The notes under the pieces: generated by a model
Seen by the model: only the letters and a program-made list of their open reading frames with translations
Told to the model about the DNA's origin: nothing
Databases searched by the model: none
Program-made: the position numbers and the translations under genes
Shown here: piece after piece, positions 1 to 8,272 of the stretch
Layout: every line of letters starts with the position of its first letter
Numbering within the stretch: the stretch's first letter is position 1
Source of the DNA: Chloroflexota bacterium
GTDB taxonomy: Bacteria > Chloroflexota > Dehalococcoidia > UBA3495
Direction: 5' to 3'
DNA length: 29,179 nucleotides
NCBI GenBank assembly: GCA_022563275.1
Contig: JADFNR010000031.1
Coordinates: forward strand, 1-29,179

Positions 1-363
1 GAGCTTTGCGGCTTTTTCCCCGGACAAGGGTTTTTGGGTGGCCATTACGTGACCTGCCAGGTGCTTGCCTTCGCCCACTTCTACGACCGGAGCAATTTCC
101 GGAGTAATTATGGCGAATTCCGTCGAGACACGAACCACCAAGGTGTTTCCTTCCAACAAATGAATCGTTGCAATTGAAGTTCCGAGCAGCCGGACCGCCT
201 CGTTCACAATCAAGTACAGCACATCGTCCGTGTCGTGGGCGGCAGCCACCCGTTTGGAGACTTCCTGGAGCACCAACGAGCGTTCTTCCGCCTGCTCAGA
301 ACGTTCCCGCTCCCGCTGCAAGTCCTCAAGTAGCTGCTTCTTGGTTTTTCTCTGGTCGTTCAT
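1..363 (-). CDS. GAF-domain protein, N-terminal part (runs off left edge)
   Basis: Reading the minus strand from an ATG at 363 gives 121 open codons to the window edge. The protein starts MNDQRKTKKQLLEDLQRERE. Residues 1-35 are highly charged and heptad-like, probably a coiled-coil linker. From about residue 36 the pattern (SKRVAAAHDTDDVLYLIVNEAVRLLG, then a strand with TIHLLEGNTLVVRVST and GEGKHLAGHVMATQKP) is typical of a GAF domain, the small-molecule-binding sensor module of signalling proteins. The output domain (histidine kinase, cyclase, diguanylate cyclase or other) lies beyond the window, so the function cannot be named. There is no signal peptide, so it is probably cytoplasmic. No strong Shine-Dalgarno precedes the ATG; a candidate extended -10 lies 28 bp upstream. 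The GAF fold is fairly clear; the full architecture is unknown. Confidence 0.75.
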   Translation of the reverse strand, partial: MNDQRKTKKQLLEDLQRERERSEQAEERSLVLQEVSKRVAAAHDTDDVLYLIVNEAVRLLGTSIATIHLLEGNTLVVRVSTEFAIITPEIAPVVEVGEGKHLAGHVMATQKPLSGEKAAKL

Positions 364-390
364 GCGGTATCTGCCTAGAAAGTTGCCGGT

Positions 391-399
391 ATTATGACA
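391..399 (-). promoter_or_regulatory. Candidate extended -10 promoter of the GAF gene
   Basis: The minus strand reads TGTCATAAT, an extended -10 (TGn followed by CATAAT, one mismatch from TATAAT). No matching -35 is seen 16-18 bp upstream. The spacing would give a leader of about 20 nt before the ATG at 363. Weak evidence on its own. Confidence 0.3.
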
Positions 400-836
400 C
401 GATTCAGTTGGGCGGCGCACCGAACTTGATAGCCAAGGACCGGAAGGCATGACGCGAGAACGGCCCGGCCGATCTTGGCGAGGGCCTCCGCTGGAATTAC
501 TAAGGGGAGAAAACGCTCGCACAGAGCCGTTCATCCTCCGAGAATCTCCCCGGTCCGTTGGGGGTCTGTCGAAGGACCTCTTTGCTGGAGCAGGCTTACG
601 CCCGGCAGGTGGGCCAACGGGCCCGCCGATGCATCGGGGAGACTTCCCGGCTAAGCCGAGGACGCTCGATGGAATCGGCGCTCAACCGCGGCCGGAGCTC
701 ACCACGAACGGAGCGCTAGTACGCTAAAGCTTTCTAGAACCCAGCCTTCGCCGCATTGACGCAGATACCCCCGCAGTCATTTCAACGGAATCTGGAATCC
801 AGAGCGACGAGCCCGAAGTCCAATTTATTGACGGCC

Positions 837-859
837 GTAGGCGCGGGTTTTTAACCCGC
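837..859 (+). repeat. REP-like palindrome, copy 1
   Basis: GTAGGC is followed by a hairpin with arms GCGGGTT and AACCCGC around a 3-nt loop. The inverted copy at 974-996 matches at 22 of 23 positions. A GTAG head followed by a palindrome is the hallmark of REP elements mobilised by RAYT transposases. No RAYT gene is visible in this window. Confidence 0.65.
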
Positions 860-973
860 ACCATTTCACAGCCGATGCCTTCATCGAATCCGGCGGCGAA
901 TCGAACGGCCTCCCAGCAAGGCGTATTACCTCAGCGGCAATGATTGGAGGAAGCGTGTTCTACCAACGGACGG

Positions 974-996
974 GCGGGTTGAAAACCCGCGCCTAC
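974..996 (-). repeat. REP-like palindrome, copy 2 (inverted)
   Basis: On the minus strand this reads GTAGGC, GCGGGTT, a 3-nt loop, then AACCCGC. It is the inverted partner of 837-859, about 115 bp away. Two REPs in inverted orientation form the usual REPIN/BIME arrangement. Confidence 0.65.
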
Positions 997-1142
997 GAAC
1001 CTCCCGTCGTTCCGTTCTTCCGGGGATGGGCCGGAACTCACGGCGCCCAGGTTTTGAGGTCTGGGTACAACGCCCCCATGGATGACAGTTGACCAACCCA
1101 GCCAACATTGACTCCGGTCTTTGCCGGAAAGACGGGGGCGGC

Positions 1143-1161
1143 GGGCATGCCGTGCCCCTAC
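1143..1161 (-). repeat. Degenerate REP-like palindrome, copy 3
   Basis: The minus strand reads GTAG and then a palindrome with arms GGGCA and TGCCC around a 5-nt loop. The GTAG head and layout match the copies at 837 and 974, but the stem sequence differs. It lies 24 bp downstream of the hyuB stop and could act as a 3'-end structure for that transcript. Confidence 0.4.
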
Positions 1162-1185
1162 GAACGGGGGCAGACCGCGAATATT

Positions 1186-2925
1186 CTAAGTATTGGCCGC
1201 GCCCATCTCCGCCCTGAGCTTCTCGGTGGCCGATACGTCCAAAGCCAAGGTCTTTGGGTCCATCACCACGCCGTATTCCCGGCGGACGTAATCGACGGAC
1301 AGCTTCTCTTGTTCGACGTCATCGGCCACGGCGTACATGTCCCGCTCAAGGGGGTCTCCGTAGCCCCCGGCGCCGGCCTGCACCACCCGGTACAGGTCGC
1401 CCTTCTTCAACTGCCGGAGGGTCTTGCCGGGCAGTTTCTCCTCGCGGTCGGTGCCGGGGTTCAGGTAGTTCTCGGTGGGGGTGCCTGGCTTGCCGCCCTG
1501 TACGCCCCAGGGGGTGAAGTCGGTGCGGTCTGAGCGCAACTGGAAGGTGGCTTCTTCGGCCAAGAGCCGGAATTCCCGCACGATGCCCAGCCCGCCCCGG
1601 TACTTCCCCGCGCCACCGGTGTCGGGCACGAAACCGTAGCGTTCCACCAAAAGCGGCTGCTCCGATTCGATGCTCTCGATGGGGGTGTTGGCCATGTTCA
1701 GGATGGGCGCGGCCAGGCCGTCGGCGCCGTCTATGTTGGGCCCGCCGCCCCGGGGCCCGTCGTTGGCGAATTCCAGGTACACCCAAGCCTTGCGGTTGGG
1801 GTAGTAGCCGCCCCAGCTAACGCCGATCTCTCCGCCGCCCCAGGCCGCCGGCACCTTGCCCGGCATGGCCTGGGCCATGGCCCCGAAGATGGTATGGCAG
1901 ATCCTGAACCCGGCCAACCCCCGGGCCGCCACCGGCGCCGGGTGCTGCGGGTTGACGAAGCACCCTTCCGGGGCGGTGATGTTGAAGGGCCGGAAGAATC
2001 CGCTGTTGGACTGAATGGCGGGGTCGATGAGGCACTTCATCACGGCGTAGACGTTGGACTTGGTATAGGCGAAGTTGGGGTTGATGGAACCCTTGGCCTG
2101 GGGCGATGTGCCTTCGAAGTCCACGAAGATCTCGCCGCCCTGAATCTTGACCTTGGCGTGGATCGCGATGGGCTGGGGGTCGATGCCGTCGTTGTCGATG
2201 TAGTCGGTGAACTCCCATTCTCCCTGGGGCAGCAGTTCGATCTCGGCCCTGGTGAGGCGCTCGGTGGTGTCCAGGATGTCGGTCATATAGCTTTTGATCT
2301 CTTCCAGGCCGTAATCGTCCACCAGCCGCAGGAAGTCCCGTTCACCGAACCGGACCGCCGCCAACAGGGCCTGAACGTCGCCCAAGACCTTATCGGGCAC
2401 GCGGACGTTCTTCTCCAGGATGCGCCAGACCGCCTTGTTCAGCTCACCCTTCTCGTAGAGCTTGATCGGCGGGATGATCAGCCCTTCCTGGTAGATCTCG
2501 GTGTTGTCGCAGGCGTTGCCCCCGGCGACGCGGCCGCCGATGTCGGTCTGGTGGCCGATGCAGCAGCTCCAGGCGATCAATACATCGTTCTTGAAGATGG
2601 GCTTGAAGAGGAAGATGTCGGGAAGATGGCTGGCCCCCTCGTAAGGGTCGTTGTTGGCGAAGATATCGCCGGGCAGCACGTCGTCGCCGAAGGCGTTCAT
2701 CACGCCCTCCAGCGCCGGGGCCATGGAACCCAGATGGGGAGGAAGCGTCAGACCCTGGGCCACCTGCAACCCCTCGGCGTTGAACAGGGATGTGGAGAAG
2801 TCCATGCCATGCTTGATCACCGCCGACCGGGCCGTGCGCACCACCGTCAGCGCCATGGTGTCGGCGATGCTCATCAGGGCGTTCTTGACCACTTCTCGGG
2901 TGACCGGGTCGGTGACCTGTTGCAT
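1186..2925 (-). CDS. Hydantoinase B / oxoprolinase family, beta subunit
   Basis: The 579-residue product covers the whole HyuB family (usually 510-590 residues), the subunit that with HyuA forms ATP-dependent hydantoinases, 5-oxoprolinase and acetone-carboxylase relatives. Visible family signatures are NNDPYEGASHLPDI (about 91-104), GHQTDIGG (124-131) with likely metal-binding His/Asp, DFEGTSPQAKGSINPN in the middle, and the Gly-rich C-terminal stretch GFVPDTGGAGKYRGGLG. The ATG is supported by AAAGGAG at 2932-2938, six bases upstream. It lies 132 bp downstream of hyuA on the same strand, with a REP-like palindrome in the gap. The substrate (hydantoin, 5-oxoproline, other cyclic amide, or ketone carboxylation) cannot be told from sequence. 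The family assignment is secure. Confidence 0.93.
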   Translation of the reverse strand: MQQVTDPVTREVVKNALMSIADTMALTVVRTARSAVIKHGMDFSTSLFNAEGLQVAQGLTLPPHLGSMAPALEGVMNAFGDDVLPGDIFANNDPYEGASHLPDIFLFKPIFKNDVLIAWSCCIGHQTDIGGRVAGGNACDNTEIYQEGLIIPPIKLYEKGELNKAVWRILEKNVRVPDKVLGDVQALLAAVRFGERDFLRLVDDYGLEEIKSYMTDILDTTERLTRAEIELLPQGEWEFTDYIDNDGIDPQPIAIHAKVKIQGGEIFVDFEGTSPQAKGSINPNFAYTKSNVYAVMKCLIDPAIQSNSGFFRPFNITAPEGCFVNPQHPAPVAARGLAGFRICHTIFGAMAQAMPGKVPAAWGGGEIGVSWGGYYPNRKAWVYLEFANDGPRGGGPNIDGADGLAAPILNMANTPIESIESEQPLLVERYGFVPDTGGAGKYRGGLGIVREFRLLAEEATFQLRSDRTDFTPWGVQGGKPGTPTENYLNPGTDREEKLPGKTLRQLKKGDLYRVVQAGAGGYGDPLERDMYAVADDVEQEKLSVDYVRREYGVVMDPKTLALDVSATEKLRAEMGAANT

Positions 2926-2997
2926 CTGGGGCTCCTTTGTTTGTTGCTTTTACGCGGAGATGGTGTCAAATGACCAGAGTTCTAATGCGGGGCCGGG

Positions 2998-3024
2998 CGT
3001 CCCGATTAATCGGGACGCGCCTAC
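2998..3024 (-). repeat. REP-like palindrome between hyuA and hyuB
   Basis: Positions 2998-3017 form a perfect 20-bp palindrome (CGTCCCGATT and its complement), preceded on the minus strand by GTAGGCG. It has the same head-plus-palindrome layout as the copies near 850. It falls in the 132-bp gap between the hyuA stop and hyuB start. In the transcript it would form a strong hairpin that could attenuate or stabilise the downstream hyuB message. Confidence 0.65.
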
Positions 3025-3057
3025 GACGTTCCGGCGTCGATTCTTCGCGCTATTCGA

Positions 3058-5163
3058 TTATGGGGCTTTCTCCAGGATTATGTTGCTCCATTGGTCGGTG
3101 GCGGCGTTCCATCCGGGGGGCACCACGGTGGTGGAGTCGTATTCCTCCACGATCAGAGGACCTTCAGTGGCGTCTGTGGGAAGGGAAAGCCGGTCGATCA
3201 CTGGGACGCTGGCCCAGCCCCGGTTGGGGCCGAAATACACATCACGCTGTGTTGGGCCGGAGCCAACATCAGAGCCCTTGGACGGCTCCGGAAGCACTAG
3301 GCGCTCGGGCATCCGTGGCTTCTCCGGCAGGCCGCGGGCGATGACCCGCACGTTCACCAGTTGGTATCCGGTGTCCGGGCTGTTGTAGCCAAAGCTGCGT
3401 TCGTGCTCTTGGTCAAAGGCCGCGATCACGGCGTTGACCGTCTGCCGGTTGACCTCGCCGCTGGGGAATGGGACGGTTAGGTCCGACACCTGACCTTCAT
3501 ACTTCATGTCGAATTGGGTGATTATCTCCTGGCGGCTGTCATCGAAGCCTTCCGCCCGCAATTGGCTCCGTCCCTGCTCCCACAGTTTGTTAAGCAGTTG
3601 GGCCAGCTCTGTTATGTCAAGTTCGGCGAAGGTCTTGAAGTAGGTCTGGACGAAATGGTGTTCAACGTCGGCCACCAATAGCCCGAACGAACTGAACACG
3701 CCGGGGAACGGCGGCACCACCACCCGGGATATATCCAGCATCTCGGCCAGTCCCACTGCGTGCACCGGGCCGCTGCCGCCGAAGGTGATGAGGTCGAACC
3801 GTCTGGGGTCCCGGCCCCGTTCGCTGGAGACGGCGCGTAGTGCGCGGGCCATGTTGGAGTTGACCAGGGTGTGGACGCCGTAAGCGGCCTCCACGTCCGA
3901 CATCTCCAGGGGCCGGGCCACGTTGTCGGATATGGCCTTGCGGGCCAGTTCTGCGTCGATCTCAAAGGCCCCGCCCAGCAGATGGGTCTGATTCAAGAAC
4001 CCCAACAGCACGTTGGCGTCGGTGACGGTGGCGTCCTGTCCGCCCAGCCGGTAACAGGCCGGACCGGGGATGGCCCCTGAACTCTGGGGGCCGACGCGCA
4101 ATGAGCCGCTCCGGTCCACCACGGCGATGCTGCCGCCTCCGGCGCCGACTTCGGCCAGGTCGATGGACGGCACGCGCAGGATGTGGCCGGAGCCCCGCAG
4201 CAGCCGGTGGCCCACGCTGATCTCGCCGCCGACCTCGTACTCGGGGGCCTGCAGCATCTCGCCGTCTTCGATGATCGACGCCTTGGCGGTGGTGCCTCCC
4301 ATGTCCAGGGTCATCAGGTTGGGCATGCCCAGCCGTTTCCCCAGGTGGAATGCCCCGACCACTCCCGCGGCCGGTCCTGATTCGATGCAGTAGACCGGGC
4401 GCTCCTTGGCGATGTCAGCCGTAGCCAGTCCGCCGTTGGACTGCATCACGGTCAATGGCACCTGCACGCCCATCTCGGTGAGGCCGTCGGTGAGCAGATT
4501 CAGGTAACGCTCCACCACCGGACGGACGTAGCAATTGATCACCGTGGTGCTGGTGCGCTCGTATTCTTTCATCTCGGGCAGCAGTTCCGAGGAGATGGTC
4601 AGGTTCACCCCCGGCGCCTTATCGGCTAAAACCTGAGCGATGTACTGCTCGTGTGCCGGATTGGCGTAGGAATGGAGCAAACAGACGGCAACCGATTCAA
4701 CGCCTTTGTCCAACACATACTGCACGGCGCGGTCCACATCGGCTTTATTCAGGGGCCGCAGCACCTCGCCTTTGAAGTTCAGCCGTTCGCCGACTTCCAA
4801 ACGGAATTGCCGCTTGACCAGGGGTGGGGGCTTCTCATATTGGAGGTCATAGAGCCGGGGGATGCGGTTGCGCCGGAACTCCAGGATGTCCCGGAACCCC
4901 TCGGTGGTGATCAGGGCGGTCTTGGCCCCCTTCTGCTCAATGATGGCGTTGGTGGCCACGGTGAACCCGTGGCTAACCTCCGACACCATGCCGGCGGTGA
5001 TGCCCAGTTCCCGGATTCCGCTCTTGATGCCTTCCAAGACCGCCCGGCTGTAATCGTCGGGAGTGCTGGCGATCTTGCGGGCCAGCACCTGTCCGTCGTC
5101 GCCCAGGAAAACGATGTCGGTGAATGTGCCGCCGATATCTACGCCAACGCGGAATTTCTGCAC
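3058..5163 (-). CDS. Hydantoinase A / oxoprolinase family, alpha (ATPase) subunit
   Basis: The 701-residue product is full length for HyuA (about 650-720 residues), the ATP-binding subunit of N-methylhydantoinase/5-oxoprolinase-type enzymes, built on an actin/Hsp70-like ATPase fold. DIGGTFTD at 9-16 is the first phosphate loop; DMGGTTAK at 287-294 is the second. HGFTVATNAIIEQKG (65-79) and ESGPAAGVVGA (261-271) are family blocks. The GTG start at 5163 gives MQKFRVGVDIGGTFTD, placing the ATPase strand where the family has it. The Shine-Dalgarno is weak (GAG, about 8 bases upstream), but a good promoter lies just upstream (5195-5223), so it can be transcribed independently of the MFS gene. It works with the HyuB homologue downstream; the substrate is undetermined. 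Confidence 0.93.
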   Translation of the reverse strand: MQKFRVGVDIGGTFTDIVFLGDDGQVLARKIASTPDDYSRAVLEGIKSGIRELGITAGMVSEVSHGFTVATNAIIEQKGAKTALITTEGFRDILEFRRNRIPRLYDLQYEKPPPLVKRQFRLEVGERLNFKGEVLRPLNKADVDRAVQYVLDKGVESVAVCLLHSYANPAHEQYIAQVLADKAPGVNLTISSELLPEMKEYERTSTTVINCYVRPVVERYLNLLTDGLTEMGVQVPLTVMQSNGGLATADIAKERPVYCIESGPAAGVVGAFHLGKRLGMPNLMTLDMGGTTAKASIIEDGEMLQAPEYEVGGEISVGHRLLRGSGHILRVPSIDLAEVGAGGGSIAVVDRSGSLRVGPQSSGAIPGPACYRLGGQDATVTDANVLLGFLNQTHLLGGAFEIDAELARKAISDNVARPLEMSDVEAAYGVHTLVNSNMARALRAVSSERGRDPRRFDLITFGGSGPVHAVGLAEMLDISRVVVPPFPGVFSSFGLLVADVEHHFVQTYFKTFAELDITELAQLLNKLWEQGRSQLRAEGFDDSRQEIITQFDMKYEGQVSDLTVPFPSGEVNRQTVNAVIAAFDQEHERSFGYNSPDTGYQLVNVRVIARGLPEKPRMPERLVLPEPSKGSDVGSGPTQRDVYFGPNRGWASVPVIDRLSLPTDATEGPLIVEEYDSTTVVPPGWNAATDQWSNIILEKAP

Positions 5164-5194
5164 ACGGTTACTCGCAATCTGTTAGTTATTGGGC

Positions 5195-5223
5195 ATGATA
5201 CTGTGGCGGGTAAATGGTGGCAA
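5195..5223 (-). promoter_or_regulatory. Sigma-70-type promoter of hyuA
   Basis: Minus strand: -35 TTGCCA (5218-5223), 17-bp spacer, -10 TATCAT (5195-5200). Each hexamer has one mismatch to consensus. The predicted start is about 25 nt before the hyuA GTG. The hexamers, spacer length and flanking CCC...AC match the MFS promoter at 6688-6716. Just upstream, after the MFS stop, a short CCGG-CGGAC-CCGG hairpin followed by a T-rich stretch (about 5236-5262) may weakly terminate the MFS transcript. Confidence 0.65.
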
Positions 5224-5266
5224 GGGCGCTCCGGTAAAAGAACAAAAGGGCCGGGTCCGCCGGGGA

Positions 5267-6556
5267 TCAACCGGCTAGGCGGCGAGCGGGGCGGCTTTGG
5301 GCCGGCCGGCGGGGCAATTTGATGGCGGCGATCACCAACGCTCCCAGCAGCAGCAGCGCCCCGGCATAGAGGAATGCCGCCTCCGTTCCCCAGGCCGTGA
5401 CGATCACCCCGGCGATGACGGGGGAGGGGAGGGTGAATACATGGCGAAATACGCTCATGACGCTCATGGTGCTGCCCTGCACCTGGGACGACGAGAGGTC
5501 CATCACGGCGGCGGTGGCGATGTTGCCGGTCCCGTAGAAGAACAGCCCCATGGCCCCGATCACCAGGCCTAGTTGGAACCCGGAGGATGTGGCCGGCACC
5601 AGCAGATACAGCGCCCCCAGGATGGCATAGGCGGGCAGCAGCACCACCTTTCGGCCGAATTTATCCGACACGATCCCCATTACCGGTTGGGAGACCATTC
5701 CCATCAGGTAGAGGAGCATGAGGTAGAACCCAAGGCCCAGGGTGGAGTAATGCAGGTCTTCGGTTAGATATATGGGCAGGAACGTCAGAACGCTGAGCCG
5801 CCCCATGCTCATGAATATACCGGCGACCATGATCGCCATGACGCTGCGCTCGCGAATCATGTCCTTGATGCCGCTCATGTAATCCTTGAGGCTCGGGCCG
5901 GGGCCGGCATCCCGGTAGTGGGACCCCAAACTACGCCATAGGATGAATGCCAGGACCAGCGCGGGCAGAAGGTGGTACTGCATCAACGTCTGCCAACCGA
6001 CGACCAGCAACAGCGCACCGATGCAGATGGGGGAGATGGTATCGCCGATGCTGGCCCCGACGCCGTGCAGAGCCAGAGCGGTGCCCCGGCGGTCTGGGAA
6101 GCGGGCCGACAAAGAGCCAACGGAAGCGGGGTGCCAGGCCGCCGACGCCAGGCCGATCATGGCGATGCCCGGCAGGATCCAGAGGTAGCTGAAGGATAGT
6201 CCTACGAGGAAGTAGGCCACACCGCTGCTGGCCAACGCAAAGGCCAGCATGAACGGCCGGTACTTGGCGAAGGAGTCGGCCAGGTACCCCGAGGGCATGA
6301 TCAAAAACCCGCCCGCTGCCTCCCGGACCGCGGTCAGCGTGCCCACCTGGATGTCGTTTAGCCCCAGCGAATCTTTGATCCCCGGCAGGATGACCGGGAA
6401 GAGTTGCTGGTACCAATGGATGATCGTATGGCCGAATATGAGAGACCCAAGCAAGAACCGGCGTTGGCTCTCAGTTCGTGCCTCGGATGAGGTGATATCC
6501 GCCATCAACAAGCGTAGCCAACCATCCTGTGGCAAGGCTGGCGGAACGCGTTCCAC
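5267..6556 (-). CDS. MFS transporter, 12 TM, FsrR/fosmidomycin-resistance-like
   Basis: About 410-429 residues, highly hydrophobic, with the usual 12-helix spacing of major facilitator permeases. A motif-A-like GYLADSFAKYRP follows helix 2 and GIVSDKFGRKVVL lies between helices 8 and 9. The block WHPASVGSLSARFPDRRGTALALHGVGASIGD resembles the fosmidomycin-resistance/cyanate-type MFS groups. The longest frame starts at a GTG (6556); an internal ATG at 6505 (MADITSSEART) begins just before the first helix and may be the true start. Neither has a clear Shine-Dalgarno. It precedes hyuA by 103 bp and has a promoter almost identical to that of hyuA, so it plausibly imports the hydantoinase substrate or exports its product. 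Confidence 0.88.
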   Translation of the reverse strand: MERVPPALPQDGWLRLLMADITSSEARTESQRRFLLGSLIFGHTIIHWYQQLFPVILPGIKDSLGLNDIQVGTLTAVREAAGGFLIMPSGYLADSFAKYRPFMLAFALASSGVAYFLVGLSFSYLWILPGIAMIGLASAAWHPASVGSLSARFPDRRGTALALHGVGASIGDTISPICIGALLLVVGWQTLMQYHLLPALVLAFILWRSLGSHYRDAGPGPSLKDYMSGIKDMIRERSVMAIMVAGIFMSMGRLSVLTFLPIYLTEDLHYSTLGLGFYLMLLYLMGMVSQPVMGIVSDKFGRKVVLLPAYAILGALYLLVPATSSGFQLGLVIGAMGLFFYGTGNIATAAVMDLSSSQVQGSTMSVMSVFRHVFTLPSPVIAGVIVTAWGTEAAFLYAGALLLLGALVIAAIKLPRRPAQSRPARRLAG

Positions 6557-6650
6557 TGGGGGCGGGGCGGTCTGACCGCGGCCATGGGACGAGAACCAAC
6601 GCCGCGGCGGTGAGCCTCCGCACCCTTAAGATTCTATCCGGACCCTGAGA

Positions 6651-6686
6651 AACAGGGGTCTGCGAACAGGGGTCTGCGAACAGGGG
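6651..6686. repeat. 14-bp tandem repeat in MFS leader
   Basis: Two exact copies of AACAGGGGTCTGCG (6651-6664, 6665-6678) are followed by a partial third (AACAGGGG, 6679-6686). The array lies at and just downstream of the predicted transcription start of the MFS gene. It overlaps a hairpin (CCCTG and CAGGG arms, 6643-6657). It may be a regulator site or simply replication slippage. Confidence 0.7.
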
Positions 6687-6687
6687 A

Positions 6688-6716
6688 ATGATACGTGCGC
6701 CGTGGATGTGTGGCAA
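6688..6716 (-). promoter_or_regulatory. Sigma-70-type promoter of the MFS gene
   Basis: Minus strand: -35 TTGCCA (6711-6716), exactly 17 bp, -10 TATCAT (6688-6693). It shares CCCTTGCCAC and TATCAT at equal spacing with the hyuA promoter at 5195-5223. It gives a leader of roughly 125 nt to the GTG at 6556 (175 nt to the ATG at 6505). Confidence 0.6.
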
Positions 6717-6805
6717 GGGCCGTATGGCGGCCGGATCAGGTCCGGTTGGGAGTTGGGGGCGAGCTGTCGACGGCCTGCTGCAGTTGCACCGGGCCGTTGA
6801 AACCC

Positions 6806-8272
6806 TCAGTGCTGCCAATCCCGGTTCAGCCACTCGCTACCGAACCTGGCCAGGAACCGGTCGGCCTCTTCAGGGCCTTTACTCCCGATGGCATAGCTGG
6901 CGGGACGTGGGGCGTCTGGCGCAGCCAGCCCCTGGATGATGGGGTCCATGATCTCCCAGGCCTCTTCGATCTCGTCGCTGCGGGTGAAGAGAGAGGCGTC
7001 GCCGTTCAGGGCGTCCAGCAACAGGCGCTCGTAGGCGTCGGGAATGGCCATGCCTCCGAACGAGTCGTCGTAATGAAATTCCAGGTCCACCGGCGCCAGC
7101 TCCATCTTCTCGTCGGGCGTCTTGGCCTGAAACTCGATGTGCAATCCCTCATCGGGCTGGACCTGGATGGCCAGTATGTTTGGGCTGATGTCTTGGGGGA
7201 ACATCAGATGGGGCGGTCTTCGGAACTGGATCACGATCTCGGTGCGTTTGTCGTCCAGGGCCTTGCCGGAACGTAGGTAGAAAGGCACGCCCTGCCACCG
7301 CCAATTGTCCACGTCCATCCGCACGGCGGCATAGGTGGGCGACCGCGAGTCCGCGGGCACACCGGGTTCTTCGAGGTACCCATCGTATTGAGCATGCACC
7401 GCGATCTCGGGCGCTGATTCCGGGGTGACGCGGCGCACGGCGTTCAGCACTTTGACCTTTTCATTGCGGAGCAGGTCGGCCTGAAAATTGGAGGGCGGTT
7501 CCATGGCGACGACGGTCAGCAATTGAAGCAGGTGGTTCTGGAACATGTCCCGGAACACGCCGGCTTGGTCGTAATAACCCGCCCGTTCGGCCAGCGCCAC
7601 GGTCTCCGAGACCGTGATCTGGATGTTGTCGATATAGTTTCTGTTCCAGACGGGCTCGAAGATGGTGTTGGCGAACCGCAGCACCAGCAGGTTCTGTACG
7701 GTTTCTTTCCCCAGATAGTGGTCGATACGGAAAACCTGGTCCTCGGCGAACACAGAATGGATCGACTTATTCAGGGCCTGGGCCGAGGCCAGGTCGGAAC
7801 CGAACGGTTTTTCGACTACCACCCGCCGCCAGGAGCCCATCTCACGGGCCAACCCCGTGGCGCCCAGGTTCAAAACAGCCGGTTCGTAGAGTGATGGCGC
7901 CAGCGCCAGGTAATACAGGCGGTTGGCGGGCTTGCCGGGAGCTTCGATGTTCCGGAGGGCTTCTTCCAATCCCTTCAGGTCGCCGGTGGATGAAACGTCG
8001 CCAGGAAAGTAGTGGATGCGGGACGCGAACTCGGTCCATTCCCCCCGCGCCGGGCTGAAATCTTCGAAGTCGTCCATGCCTGCGGCCAACGAGTCCCGGT
8101 ACTCCTCCGAGGTCATACCGCGGCGCGCCATGCCCACGATCTTGACCTCCGGGCCCAGCCTTCCCTTGCAGAAAAGGCTGCACAGTGAGGGGATCAACTT
8201 ACGCCGCGTCAGGTCGCCGGACGCGCCGAAGATGACTATGGTGGTGCTCTGCTCTCCGGAGTTGGCCGTCAT
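6806..8272 (-). CDS. zwf: Glucose-6-phosphate 1-dehydrogenase
   Basis: Oxidises glucose-6-phosphate to 6-phosphogluconolactone with reduction of NAD(P)+, the entry step of the oxidative pentose phosphate pathway. At 488 residues it matches the family length. The nucleotide-binding fingerprint GASGDLTRRK is at 16-25, EKPFG at 154-158, and the substrate/active-site signature RIDHYLGKE at 182-190. The likely catalytic base His247 lies in FQNHLLQLL. The ATG overlaps the gnd stop as ATGA, so the two are translationally coupled. It is last in the tkt - reductase - gnd - zwf operon. No 6-phosphogluconolactonase gene is present in this window; hydrolysis could be spontaneous or encoded elsewhere. Confidence 0.97.
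   Translation of the reverse strand: MTANSGEQSTTIVIFGASGDLTRRKLIPSLCSLFCKGRLGPEVKIVGMARRGMTSEEYRDSLAAGMDDFEDFSPARGEWTEFASRIHYFPGDVSSTGDLKGLEEALRNIEAPGKPANRLYYLALAPSLYEPAVLNLGATGLAREMGSWRRVVVEKPFGSDLASAQALNKSIHSVFAEDQVFRIDHYLGKETVQNLLVLRFANTIFEPVWNRNYIDNIQITVSETVALAERAGYYDQAGVFRDMFQNHLLQLLTVVAMEPPSNFQADLLRNEKVKVLNAVRRVTPESAPEIAVHAQYDGYLEEPGVPADSRSPTYAAVRMDVDNWRWQGVPFYLRSGKALDDKRTEIVIQFRRPPHLMFPQDISPNILAIQVQPDEGLHIEFQAKTPDEKMELAPVDLEFHYDDSFGGMAIPDAYERLLLDALNGDASLFTRSDEIEEAWEIMDPIIQGLAAPDAPRPASYAIGSKGPEEADRFLARFGSEWLNRDWQH

Larger units (their letters stand above)
364..1185. other. Intergenic region with degenerate repeats, no convincing gene
   Basis: Short open frames here (449-727 plus, 926-1108 minus) have Arg/Pro/Gly-rich translations with no recognisable fold, and they run through repeats. 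Contents: a GTCGAAGGACC core at 568-578, found inverted at 16935-16945; a TCTGG-AAT-CCAGA palindrome at 791-803; two inverted copies of a GTAG-headed palindrome at 837-859 and 974-996; and a degenerate third at 1143-1161. The region looks like accumulated repeat debris between the end of hyuB and the start of the GAF gene. Confidence 0.6.

Noticed and set aside
449..727. 92-codon plus-strand frame in the left intergenic region
   Set aside because: Arg/Pro/Gly-rich, overlaps repeat fragments, no Shine-Dalgarno and no similarity to any family I know.
926..1108. 60-codon minus-strand frame
   Set aside because: Runs through the REP-like repeat at 974-996; composition not protein-like.
1894..2973. 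359-codon plus-strand frame opposite hyuB
   Set aside because: Shadow of hyuB; Asp/Val/Gly-rich, with no family features or ribosome binding site.
6471..6833. 120-codon minus-strand frame between MFS and zwf
   Set aside because: Covers the MFS promoter, the tandem repeat and the ends of two real genes; Pro/Arg/Ser-rich with no fold.
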